Below, piece after piece: positions 52,357-61,219 of a stretch of 64,000 nt of DNA. The notes beneath the pieces are model-generated. The model made no database searches and had not been told where the DNA came from. It was given only the letters and a program-made list of their open reading frames with translations. Source of the DNA: Mariprofundus sp. KV (GTDB lineage Bacteria > Pseudomonadota > Zetaproteobacteria > Mariprofundales > Mariprofundaceae); NCBI RefSeq assembly GCF_013387475.1, contig NZ_VWNB01000005.1, forward strand, positions 62,001 to 126,000. Reading direction: 5' to 3'. How positions within the stretch are numbered: the stretch's first letter is position 1; every line of letters starts with the position of its first letter. The position numbers were made by a program, and so were the translations under genes.

Positions 52357-53511
52357 ATGTGCCTGCACAGAAGCGACCACCGCTTGCCCAAGTGAGAGAC
52401 CACCATCATGAGCTGGTACCTGCTTATGCTGCAGCACCTCGAACCCTTGTGCGGCAAGTGCCTTGGGCAACCAGTTGGAGAGCAGTCGATTCTGAAACAC
52501 ACCACCGGAGAGTGCGATGCGATCAAAGCCGTGTTGCCCTCTCAACTGCGTAGCTACAAGGGTCAATGCATGAATCAATGTGTGGTGAAAACGCGATGCA
52601 ATATGGGCTGCTTCAACGCCGTTCTGAAGATCCGATAAAATCTCCAACCACATCGGTTGCCAGTTCAGTATCAGGCAATCCCCCTCATCCAGCTGCATGG
52701 CATAGGGCTGACTTACATCCTCAAAGCAGCTGGTGGCAAGCTGTTCAAGATTGATGGCAGCCTGCGCCTCGAACTCCACCCGCTCACGATAGACCCCCAG
52801 AGCAGCGGCCACCGCATCAAACAGGCGCCCACAGGATGAGGCCGGAGGTGAATTGAGACCGCTTTCGATCATGTTTTTCAGCACTGAAACCGGCTTACCT
52901 TGTAGAAATTGCACAATATCCACATCAATGAATTGATCAGAAACCTGATGCCATAGCGGCATGAGATGCGCCATAGTATTACGCCACGGTTCATGAATCG
53001 CTGCAGCACCCCCAAGCATGGCAACCGGTTGAAAACAGGCCAACCGCTGAAATCCATGATAATCGGCCAGCAGGATCTCACCACCCCAGATGGTGCCATC
53101 ATCGCCAAAACCGAGACCATCCAAGGCAAAGCCCAGAACCGGTTTTGTATCGATGGGTCGTGCATTATCTGCCATGACAGCCGCAATGTGGGCATGGTGG
53201 TGTTGTATGGCGGTCAGTTCTATTCCATGTTGCCGGGCCAGCTTTTCGCCCCATTGTGATGATAGGTAATCCGGGTGTCTGTCGATGACAAGCCGAACGG
53301 GTAAAATCCCTTCAAACTGACTCTCGACCTGCCTGATGAAATGGCGATAGATATCTTCCTGCTCCAGATCACCGATCGCCTCAGTGAGCTGTGCGCGGCC
53401 ATCACGAATCAGACAGAGACTGCTCTTTAACTCACCACCGAGCGCCAGAGTAGCGCCTGCACCTTCAAAACCACCGGGCAGATCAATCTGGATGGTGAAT
53501 GGGCCACTCAT
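52336..53511 (-). CDS. hypF: Short HypF: Kae1-like carbamoyltransferase domain only
   Basis: 391 aa against about 750 in full HypF. Present: the Kae1/TsaD-like C-terminal part with HHHAHIAAVM (metal His pair), ALDGLGFGDDGTIWGGE and the LSGGVFQN and HDGGLSLGQ motifs. Missing: acylphosphatase, zinc fingers and YrdC-like domain at the N-terminus. There is no room for them upstream, since hypE ends 2 bp before. Short HypF proteins are known in some hydrogenase gene sets (Ralstonia HypF1). Carbamoyl-AMP must be made elsewhere if it works alone. Last gene of the hyp operon. Confidence 0.85.
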   Translation of the reverse strand: MSGPFTIQIDLPGGFEGAGATLALGGELKSSLCLIRDGRAQLTEAIGDLEQEDIYRHFIRQVESQFEGILPVRLVIDRHPDYLSSQWGEKLARQHGIELTAIQHHHAHIAAVMADNARPIDTKPVLGFALDGLGFGDDGTIWGGEILLADYHGFQRLACFQPVAMLGGAAAIHEPWRNTMAHLMPLWHQVSDQFIDVDIVQFLQGKPVSVLKNMIESGLNSPPASSCGRLFDAVAAALGVYRERVEFEAQAAINLEQLATSCFEDVSQPYAMQLDEGDCLILNWQPMWLEILSDLQNGVEAAHIASRFHHTLIHALTLVATQLRGQHGFDRIALSGGVFQNRLLSNWLPKALAAQGFEVLQHKQVPAHDGGLSLGQAVVASVQAHKKSPQL

Positions 53512-53513
53512 CT

Positions 53514-54539
53514 TCAGCAGATACGCGGTAACTGTTCACCAGCCAACCAGTCTACAACGCGTTGACCACCGAAGCGTGTCTTCATGGTAACCAGATGAGC
53601 GTTATCGCTAACCACCTCCCCAATGATGGCGGCATCGCTACCTAACGGATAATTTTGCATCACATTCAGGAGTGCTTCTGCAGATTGAGCCGGACAGATG
53701 CAGACCAGCTTGCCTTCATTAGCGATATACAGTGGATCAAGTCCGAGCAGCTCACAGGCACCTCTCACCTCGGCACGCACAGGAATATCCGCCTCCCGGA
53801 TCTGCATACCGACTGCCGACTGTCTGCTCAGCTCATTGAGTGTGGTGGCCAGGCCACCGCGAGTGGGATCACGCAGACAGTGGATCTCGGGTGCTGCTTC
53901 AACCATCGCAGCAACCAGACCATGCAGCGCTGCTGAATCCGACACAATGGTTGTGGCGAACTCCAGTCCCTCGCGGCTGGAGAGAATGGCTGTACCATGA
54001 TCACCGATATAACCACTGATAAGAATCAGATCACCTGCCTCTGCCCTGTCACCTGAGATCTGAACGTTATCAGGCACAACACCAATACCAGTGGTACTGA
54101 TAAATACCCCGTCACCTTTGCCGCGTTCCACCACCTTGGTATCACCGGTAATAACCGGCACCCCGGCCTCTCTGCTGGCCGCTGCCATAGAGATTACGAT
54201 GCTCTCCAGTTCTGCCAGCGCAAAACCCTCTTCGAGAATAAAACTGGCAGAGAGGTAGAGTGGTTTAGCGCCACTCATGGCCACATCATTGATAGTTCCA
54301 TGCACAGAGAGCGAACCGATATCACCACCGGGGAAAAACAGTGGCGATACCACATGGGCATCGGTGCTCATCACCATGCGCCCTGCCGGAGCTTCAAACT
54401 GCGCGCTGTCGTTGCCCTGCTTTAACAGCGCATTATCGAAATGGCGAATAAACAGCTCATCAATTAACGTTGCCGAGACCCTGCCACCACTGCCGTGCGC
54501 CATCTCTACTACACCATGTTGGATATCCAGCCGACTCAT
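53514..54539 (-). CDS. hypE: Hydrogenase maturation protein HypE
   Basis: 341 aa. Dehydrates the HypF-made thiocarboxamide on its own C-terminal Cys to thiocyanate. Ends LPRIC with the required terminal Cys. N-terminal MAHGSGGRVS and PurM-like ATP-binding blocks (VITGDTKVVERGKGDG about 130) are present. Overlaps hypD by 4 bp. Confidence 0.95.
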   Translation of the reverse strand: MSRLDIQHGVVEMAHGSGGRVSATLIDELFIRHFDNALLKQGNDSAQFEAPAGRMVMSTDAHVVSPLFFPGGDIGSLSVHGTINDVAMSGAKPLYLSASFILEEGFALAELESIVISMAAASREAGVPVITGDTKVVERGKGDGVFISTTGIGVVPDNVQISGDRAEAGDLILISGYIGDHGTAILSSREGLEFATTIVSDSAALHGLVAAMVEAAPEIHCLRDPTRGGLATTLNELSRQSAVGMQIREADIPVRAEVRGACELLGLDPLYIANEGKLVCICPAQSAEALLNVMQNYPLGSDAAIIGEVVSDNAHLVTMKTRFGGQRVVDWLAGEQLPRIC

Positions 54540-55651
54540 GCGCCTGTCTCACTTTTAAAGCGGCCATAGCTGTAGTGCGCGGCACATGCACCCTCTGATG
54601 AGACCATGCATGCCCCCTTCGGCTCTTCAGGCGTACAGGCTGTAGCAAACAACTTGCACTCGTCAGGATCATTTAGTCCCCTGAGTACCGCCGGGCAGAT
54701 ACAGCCTTTGATATCTGCGGTTGCAATATCGGTGATAGCGAATCGTTTTTCGGCATCAAAATCTGCATACTCTGATCTGATCTGAATGGCACTATCGGGC
54801 AGGGCACCCAGCCCTCGCCACTCAAACAGCGGCCGCTGTTCAAACACATTCGCCATCAACGCCTGTGCTTTGCGGTTACCATCGGGAGTTACCGCTCGAC
54901 TATACTGATTCTCCACCTCGCAACGCCCCGCATTGATCTGACGCACCAGCAACAGTGTTGATTGCATCACATCCAGTGGTTCAAAGCCTGCAATCACGAT
55001 CGGGATATGGTGGTTATTACAGCAGTCGGCATAAGCGTCACTACCGATAATGGTGCTGACATGTGAAGGGCCGAGGATTCCGTTGATAGAGACCTCACCA
55101 CTGGCCAGCAGGTGCGACATCGCAGGCGGTGTCTGCACATGATTGCAGTATACTAAAAAATTCTTTAGTCCCTCGGCCTGAGCAATTTGAATAGCCACCG
55201 CCGTAGGTGGAGTGGTGGTCTCAAAACCGATGGCAAAGAAAACCACCTGCTGCTCAGGATTGTTGCGCGCAATCGCCAGCGCATCGTTAACAGAGTAGAC
55301 CATGCGAATATCTGCACCACGCGCCTTTGCCCTGTGCAGAGAGTCCCGCTTACCTGCCGGTACCCGCATCAGATCGGCATAGGTGCAGAGAATAAGCTTC
55401 TCAGCCTCGACCAGTTGAATTGCAGCCTCAATACGACCGGCGGGCAACACACAGACCGGGCAACCCGGCCCATGCACATATTTCAGATTCGAAGGCATCA
55501 ACGCATGCAGACCGAAGCGGAAGATTGCATGTGTATGACCACCACAGAACTCCATCAGACGGTAGTCACGATCCGCCTCAACCTCCTGCTCAATCAGCGC
55601 AGCTATTCGGCGCGCCTTCTCGCCATCACGAAACTCATCGACATACTTCAT
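54536..55651 (-). CDS. hypD: Hydrogenase maturation protein HypD
   Basis: 371 aa. Iron-sulphur scaffold for Fe(CN)2CO assembly. Motifs MEFCGGHTHAI (Cys about 39), GPGCPVC (about 67) and the C-terminal CICPAVLRGL and CTPEEPKGACMVSSEGAC [4Fe-4S] cysteines are kept. Full length, overlaps hypC and hypE. Confidence 0.96.
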   Translation of the reverse strand: MKYVDEFRDGEKARRIAALIEQEVEADRDYRLMEFCGGHTHAIFRFGLHALMPSNLKYVHGPGCPVCVLPAGRIEAAIQLVEAEKLILCTYADLMRVPAGKRDSLHRAKARGADIRMVYSVNDALAIARNNPEQQVVFFAIGFETTTPPTAVAIQIAQAEGLKNFLVYCNHVQTPPAMSHLLASGEVSINGILGPSHVSTIIGSDAYADCCNNHHIPIVIAGFEPLDVMQSTLLLVRQINAGRCEVENQYSRAVTPDGNRKAQALMANVFEQRPLFEWRGLGALPDSAIQIRSEYADFDAEKRFAITDIATADIKGCICPAVLRGLNDPDECKLFATACTPEEPKGACMVSSEGACAAHYSYGRFKSETGA

Positions 55652-55875
55652 GGCTCAATGGCCTTAAGCTCATCAAACAGCAGCAGGGTCTTCTCCGCCT
55701 CATCCGGATCAATGCGCTCCAGTGCATATCCGACATGGACCAGTACATAATCGCCGATCGCGACCTCATCAAGCAGCTGTGTGGAGATCGCTTTGCGGAT
55801 GCCATCCAGATTGACGATAGCAGAAGAGGCAGCAGCATCCAGAGACTCAACCCGGGCGGGGACAGCAAGACACAT
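55648..55875 (-). CDS. hypC: Hydrogenase maturation chaperone HypC
   Basis: 75 aa beginning MCLAVPARV with the essential Cys2. Carries the iron group between HypD and the hydrogenase large subunit. Single beta-barrel, full length. Overlaps hypB and hypD. Confidence 0.96.
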   Translation of the reverse strand: MCLAVPARVESLDAAASSAIVNLDGIRKAISTQLLDEVAIGDYVLVHVGYALERIDPDEAEKTLLLFDELKAIEP

Positions 55876-56732
55876 TAGCTGTTTTCACCCGGCACGTTGA
55901 CTCCAGTTTTTGCAATTTCAAGATGTGCTCTGATCCAGCCTAACCACGTCTCCATCCCCTCGCCTGTCGTGGCGGAGAGCTGAATGATCCTGATGCCGGG
56001 ATTGATACGGCGGGCATAGTCACAGCAGGCAGCAACATCAAAATCGACATAGGGAAGCAGATCGATTTTATTGAGTATCATCAGGCTTGCAGCATGAAAC
56101 ATGTCGGGATATTTCAACGGTTTATCAGCCCCTTCAGTCACCGAGAGGATCACCACCTTGGCCGCTTCACCGAGATCAAATGCTGCCGGACAGACAAGAT
56201 TGCCAACATTTTCGATAAACAGTGCACTGCCATGCTGCAGCTTCAAATCCTGGACAGCATGTCCAACCATATGGGCGTCCAGATGACACCCTTTGCCGGT
56301 ATTGATCTGCACAGCTCTGGCACCTGATTTGCGGATACGATCTGCATCCAGAGCTGTTTGCTGGTCACCCTCAATGACGGCAACAGGTGTCTGATCAAGC
56401 AGCGCCAAAACCGTTGCGGTCAATAGTGTTGTTTTACCCGAACCCGGGCTGGAAACCAGATTCAGGGACAAGATGCCATGTTCACTGAAATAGCGACGAT
56501 TGGCATCGGCGTACTGGTTATTTTTACTAAGGATATCCTGCTCAATCTGCACCATACGCGTCTGGCTCAAACCCGGAGCATGTGCACGGGCAGCGCCCTG
56601 CCCATAATCATGGTTGTGATCACCATGGCCATCTGCATGGGAGTGGCTGTGCCCCTCTTCATGATGATGGTGGTGATGTTCGTGACCTTCAATGGTTGCT
56701 TCGCCTTCACCACAACCGCAAACCGTACACAT
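55875..56732 (-). CDS. hypB: Hydrogenase nickel-incorporation GTPase HypB
   Basis: 285 aa. N-terminal CxxCGC metal motif (MCTVCGCG), then a histidine-rich nickel store ([16 protein letters not shown]), then the SIMIBI GTPase with P-loop [11 protein letters not shown] (about 105), switch [10 protein letters not shown] and NKIDLLPY. Works with HypA and SlyD to insert nickel. Confidence 0.97.
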   Translation of the reverse strand: MCTVCGCGEGEATIEGHEHHHHHHEEGHSHSHADGHGDHNHDYGQGAARAHAPGLSQTRMVQIEQDILSKNNQYADANRRYFSEHGILSLNLVSSPGSGKTTLLTATVLALLDQTPVAVIEGDQQTALDADRIRKSGARAVQINTGKGCHLDAHMVGHAVQDLKLQHGSALFIENVGNLVCPAAFDLGEAAKVVILSVTEGADKPLKYPDMFHAASLMILNKIDLLPYVDFDVAACCDYARRINPGIRIIQLSATTGEGMETWLGWIRAHLEIAKTGVNVPGENS

Positions 56733-57073
56733 CAGACCACCTCCAGCTCTTTTATTCGCATCTCTTCACCACCGGAAATCTGCAACCTGTAATCGCCACA
56801 GCTTGGGCAGGCATCATAACGCTGTTGAATCTCTACATCTTTTAAACATTTGCTGCACCAGACTCTGGCAGGCAGCTCAAGCAACTCAAGTCTGGCGCCA
56901 TCAGCCAGCGTGCCCTTCATCACCACATCAAAACTGAAACGCATCGCATCAGGCTCCACACAGGAGAACCTGCCCAGCTCCAGCCATACCGTTTTCACCT
57001 GAGAAAAATTCTGTTGTGAGGCGCTATCTTCAATAACCTTCAATAAACTCTCACAGAGAGAGATTTCGTGCAT
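56732..57073 (-). CDS. hypA: Hydrogenase nickel chaperone HypA
   Basis: 113 aa, starts [11 protein letters not shown] (nickel-binding His2). The zinc site CSKC ... CPSC sits at about 74-93. First gene of the hyp operon; the ATG of hypB overlaps its stop. The catalytic hydrogenase genes are not in this window. Confidence 0.96.
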   Translation of the reverse strand: MHEISLCESLLKVIEDSASQQNFSQVKTVWLELGRFSCVEPDAMRFSFDVVMKGTLADGARLELLELPARVWCSKCLKDVEIQQRYDACPSCGDYRLQISGGEEMRIKELEVV

Positions 57074-57248
57074 AGCCGTCTACCTCAAATGATGCCGTTG
57101 CAAAATTATAGTGCCACAGGCACATCCCGCACAACCCTCCTGTCCATCAAACCTGCCGACAGCATCTCCATGGCAGATGCACATTGTCCGATAACCACGC
57201 CAAACAGAGCACTTGAACTAATTTCAAGCGAAGAGGATATTGCGTTAT

Positions 57249-57737
57249 ATGAACCGCATTGATCTGATTACAAAAGCAGTCGCCATCATCGTTATCCTGA
57301 CAACTGCAGGCTGCGTGTCGCTGGGGTCGAAGTTTCAACCCGTTGCGATCGGCGATCAGAGCAAGGCTGTGGTCATCTTTTACCGGCCCGCTGACCTCTG
57401 CAATATCACCGACCCGTTCTATATCAGTGCCAACAAAAAAAATGTCGCAGCCCTTGGTAATGATGCCTATACCTCGGTCACCGCTGAACCCGGCAACTAC
57501 ACGATCACCATTACCAATATTGTGACCCGCTTTACCAACTATCATCAGGGCAGAGAGACCTTCGACTTTGAAGCGGGAAAGATCTACTACATCAAATACC
57601 ATCGCATCTGCAAACTGTTCGCTCCGGACATCAACTTTGTAGATGCGATTGAAGAGAATACAGCTCACAAGGAGCTGGTTCAGATGGGCTACACCAAACC
57701 GATGATAGAGAGCCTCTCAAACCCGAATCGATATTGA
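57249..57737 (+). CDS. Putative lipoprotein, DUF2846-like
   Basis: 162 aa from the ATG at 57249 (AAGAGGA upstream; a TTG at 57240 is too close to that site). Lipobox ILTTAGC at about Cys22. The remainder has the DUF2846-like beta pattern AVVIFYRP, NKKNVAALGNDAY, EPGNYTITI and AGKIYYIKY. Divergent from hypA. Function unknown. Confidence 0.6.
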   Translation: MNRIDLITKAVAIIVILTTAGCVSLGSKFQPVAIGDQSKAVVIFYRPADLCNITDPFYISANKKNVAALGNDAYTSVTAEPGNYTITITNIVTRFTNYHQGRETFDFEAGKIYYIKYHRICKLFAPDINFVDAIEENTAHKELVQMGYTKPMIESLSNPNRY

Positions 57738-57978
57738 GGCTGATCAAACAGCAGGCATCAACTGCTTACACTTTCAGCATATCTCCCAGCCACAACTGCA
57801 GATTCACACTGTTGAGGCCGATCAACATATTGGCATGTAATATGCTGAATAGGAGGATAGAAAGAAGTGCTTCTTCCTGATATCCCCTTTGAAGCACTGG
57901 CCGGGCACCTTTCACTCCCCTCTCCCCTTAAGAGAGGTGCCCGGTTCTCTCTCTGCCCCCCATCTTTTTTCATCGCCA

Positions 57979-58014
57979 TAAAAAAAAGCGACCCATGTTG
58001 CCATGGATCGCTTT
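57979..58014 (-). terminator. Terminator of the cytochrome gene
   Basis: AAGCGATCCATG / CATGGGTCGCTT stem (one G-T pair) and a T-run on the minus strand just after the cytochrome stop. Confidence 0.75.
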
Positions 58015-58032
58015 CAATCAGTTGAAACTGAA

Positions 58033-58401
58033 TTACAGCGCTTTCATCTCAGCAACAGCAGCTTTCGCTTTGTCGCCACATACTTTCTGGTTAGGCATTT
58101 TAGACTTGCCGTGTGCAGCTTTGGCAACGTCTTTAGAGGCACAAACCCATGCTTCCAGAGCTGCGTCGTCCCATACTGCGCCAGCAGCCTTCTGAGCCTG
58201 CAGGTAAGAGCCGTACTTGAAGCCGTCAACGCCACCCTGGGTGCGACCAGCAACAGTCTTCAGACCTGGGCCAACTTTTTTGGCATCAGAGTCCAGGTGG
58301 TGACAAGCTTTACACTTGCCCAGTGCGCTGGCATCAGCAGTAGCTGCCATGCCGCCCATTACGAATGCAGCTGCGGCTGCAACAAATAGTGCTTTTTTCA
58401 T
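58033..58401 (-). CDS. Periplasmic monohaem cytochrome c
   Basis: 122 aa. Signal peptide (MKKALFVAAAAAFVMGGM ... ADA), then CKACH haem site (about 30) and a candidate axial Met in KSKMPNQ (about 101). Class I size and order. Two further Cys (WVCAS and QKVCGD) may form a disulphide. Own terminator; likely single gene. Probable periplasmic electron carrier. Confidence 0.85.
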   Translation of the reverse strand: MKKALFVAAAAAFVMGGMAATADASALGKCKACHHLDSDAKKVGPGLKTVAGRTQGGVDGFKYGSYLQAQKAAGAVWDDAALEAWVCASKDVAKAAHGKSKMPNQKVCGDKAKAAVAEMKAL

Positions 58402-58525
58402 AAATAAATCCTCCTCTCGAATTTGGAGATGACTTGCTACGCACGCCGCCTCATGGTGTCAACCCTAAGCTTGACAAAAATAAGAGGCAGTGGAAAAGAA
58501 TCCCCCATAGGGGGGAACTGACCTT

Positions 58526-61144
58526 CTACGGCTGCAATTCCCCCTGCAAACTGCATTTAAAACTCAACAGATCATCAGCCACATCCACGGTAATGGTGCC
58601 ACCGGGCATCACTTCAGCACCGATCAGCATGCGCGCCACGGGTGTCTCCAGCTGCTGCTGGATAAAGCGTTTTAACGGGCGGGCACCGTAAACCGGATCA
58701 TACCCTTCACTACACAGCCAGGCTGTTGCAGCGGCAGTGACATCCAGACCAATCTGCTGTTCATGCAGTCGCAGCCGTAACTCGTTAAGGAAGAGTGCCA
58801 CCACCTCAGCAATCACCGCTTCACTCAGTGGCTGGAAGAGTACGGTGTCATCCACCCTGTTGAGAAACTCAGGACGGAAGTGGCCGCGCAGTGCCGCCAT
58901 CACCTGAGTTCGTGCCGACTCGCCAATCACGCCATGACTATCGATACCATCAAGCAGATACTGAGAACCGATATTGCTGGTCATGATAATGATGGTATTC
59001 TGAAAATTGACAGTGCGACCATGACTGTCTGTCAGACGACCGTCATCGAGAAGCTGCAGCAGGATATTAAACACATCCGGATGCGCCTTCTCCACCTCAT
59101 CAAGCAGCAGTACACAGTAGGGTTTACGCCGTACTGCTTCAGTAAGCTGCCCCCCCTCCTCAAATCCGACATAACCCGGAGGTGCTCCGACCAGTCGGGA
59201 TACTGTATGCCGCTCCATATATTCGGACATATCAATACGCACCATATTATCTTCGGAGTCAAACAGGGATCTGGCCAGTGTACGTGCCAGCTCGGTTTTA
59301 CCGACACCGGTAGGGCCAAGGAAGAGAAATGAGCCGATCGGACGATGGCGATCACGGATACCGGCGCGTGCACGCAGCACTGCATCGGCGACCGCTTTCA
59401 CAGCTTCATCCTGCCCGATCACCCGTTCATGCAGGAGCGACTCAAGCTTGAGCAGCTTTTCGCGCTCACCTTCGAGCAGTCTGGTCACAGGAATGCCTGT
59501 CCAGCGAGCCACAACCTGAGCAATCTCCTCCTCACTCACCTCTTCGCGCAGCAGTCCATGCGATTGGTGACTACTGGCCTCCAGTGTAGCCAGCTCTTTC
59601 TCAAGCTCTGGCAGCGTGCCATAACGCAGTGATGCCACCTTCTCCAGCTCATACTTGCGCTCGGCCGCCTCAATCTCAAAGCGGGTCTGCTCAATCTTCT
59701 CACGCAGCTTCTGTACCAGCGTGATCGCCCCCTTCTCCTTCTGCCACTGCGAACGCATCACATCCCGTCGCTCCTGCAGATCAGCCAGCTCCCTGCGCAG
59801 CCCTTTCAGCCGCTCGGCACTGGCCGCATCCTTCTCCTTCTTCAGTGCAGTCTCCTCAATCTCCAGGCGCATTGCCCTGCGGCTGATCTCATCAAGTTCA
59901 GCAGGCATCGAATCCATCTCTGTGCGGATCGAAGCACACGCCTCATCGACCAGATCAATCGCTTTGTCGGGCAGAAAGCGATCAGAGATATAACGATCGG
60001 AGAGGGTTGCCGCAGCCACCAGCGAGGCATCGGCGATACGCACTCCGTGATGCAGCTCAAACCGCTCACGCAGACCACGCAGGATCGAAATGGTATCCTC
60101 CACATTGGGCGCATCGACAATAATCGGCTGAAAACGGCGCTCCAGCGCAGCATCCTTCTCAATATAACGGCGATACTCATCCAGTGTGGTGGCACCGATA
60201 CAGTGCAGTTCACCACGCGCCAGCATCGGCTTGAGCATATTGCCCGCATCACTACTACCTTCTGTTTTACCGGCACCGACAATGGTATGCAGCTCATCAA
60301 TAAACAGCAGCGTGCGCCCGTCGGACTCCTTGATCTCTTTGAGTACCGCTTTCAGGCGCTCCTCGAACTCACCTCTATATTTGGCTCCGGCCATCAGGGC
60401 GGCCATATCCAGTGAGAAGAGTTTGCGATCCTTCAAGCCCTCAGGCACATCGCCGGAGACGATACGTTGCGCCAGCCCTTCGGCAATGGCTGTTTTACCC
60501 ACACCCGGCTCACCGATAAGCACCGGATTATTCTTGGTTTTGCGCGAGAGAATGCGTACCACTGAACGAATCTCGGTATCGCGGCCGATGACCGGATCGA
60601 GTTTTCCGTTTCTGGCCATCTCAACCAGATCGACACCATATTTACTCAGTGCGTCATACTGGGACTCTGGCGAATCGCTGGTGACCCGTTGATGACCACG
60701 CACCTTCTCAAGTGCCTGCATGAACTTATCACGTGAAATACCAAATTCTTTAAAGGCCCTGCCCGCATCACTTTTTTCCTGTTCACTGATAAAACCAAGC
60801 AGCAGATGTTCAACAGAGATGTACTCATCTTTAAGTTTTTTTGCCTCATCCTCGGCCTGAACAAAAAGTTGCTGCAGGCGTTGCGTGACATAGAGGGTAT
60901 TGGCCTGCGAAGGGCCGAGTGCCACTTTTGGACGCTTGGAGAGTGAGGCCTGAACCTTGCCTTTAAGAAGATCGATGGCAACGCCACACTGGTCGATCAG
61001 GCGGGGAGCTAAACCATCCTTCTGCGCCAACAGCTCAGCCAGCAGATGCTCTCCATCCACCTCCTGATGTGACAGGCGTGTCGCCAGCGACTGCGCCGAT
61101 GCAATCGCCTCACTCACTTTCCGGGTCATTCTGTTCATATCCAT
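58526..61144 (-). CDS. clpB: Disaggregase ClpB
   Basis: 872 aa. N domain (1-145), NBD1 with [13 protein letters not shown] (about 205), a long M domain coiled coil (about 400-530) and NBD2 with [12 protein letters not shown] (about 610). The M domain separates it from ClpA/ClpC, and no ClpP-binding loop is seen. Refolds aggregates together with DnaK. Full length. Confidence 0.97.
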   Translation of the reverse strand: MDMNRMTRKVSEAIASAQSLATRLSHQEVDGEHLLAELLAQKDGLAPRLIDQCGVAIDLLKGKVQASLSKRPKVALGPSQANTLYVTQRLQQLFVQAEDEAKKLKDEYISVEHLLLGFISEQEKSDAGRAFKEFGISRDKFMQALEKVRGHQRVTSDSPESQYDALSKYGVDLVEMARNGKLDPVIGRDTEIRSVVRILSRKTKNNPVLIGEPGVGKTAIAEGLAQRIVSGDVPEGLKDRKLFSLDMAALMAGAKYRGEFEERLKAVLKEIKESDGRTLLFIDELHTIVGAGKTEGSSDAGNMLKPMLARGELHCIGATTLDEYRRYIEKDAALERRFQPIIVDAPNVEDTISILRGLRERFELHHGVRIADASLVAAATLSDRYISDRFLPDKAIDLVDEACASIRTEMDSMPAELDEISRRAMRLEIEETALKKEKDAASAERLKGLRRELADLQERRDVMRSQWQKEKGAITLVQKLREKIEQTRFEIEAAERKYELEKVASLRYGTLPELEKELATLEASSHQSHGLLREEVSEEEIAQVVARWTGIPVTRLLEGEREKLLKLESLLHERVIGQDEAVKAVADAVLRARAGIRDRHRPIGSFLFLGPTGVGKTELARTLARSLFDSEDNMVRIDMSEYMERHTVSRLVGAPPGYVGFEEGGQLTEAVRRKPYCVLLLDEVEKAHPDVFNILLQLLDDGRLTDSHGRTVNFQNTIIIMTSNIGSQYLLDGIDSHGVIGESARTQVMAALRGHFRPEFLNRVDDTVLFQPLSEAVIAEVVALFLNELRLRLHEQQIGLDVTAAATAWLCSEGYDPVYGARPLKRFIQQQLETPVARMLIGAEVMPGGTITVDVADDLLSFKCSLQGELQP

Positions 61145-61219
61145 GATTCAACTCCTGCACTGCAACGGAGAACCGTTCGATATTGACCCTATAGGGTTTT
61201 AGAGGAGCAAATCCAAGGG

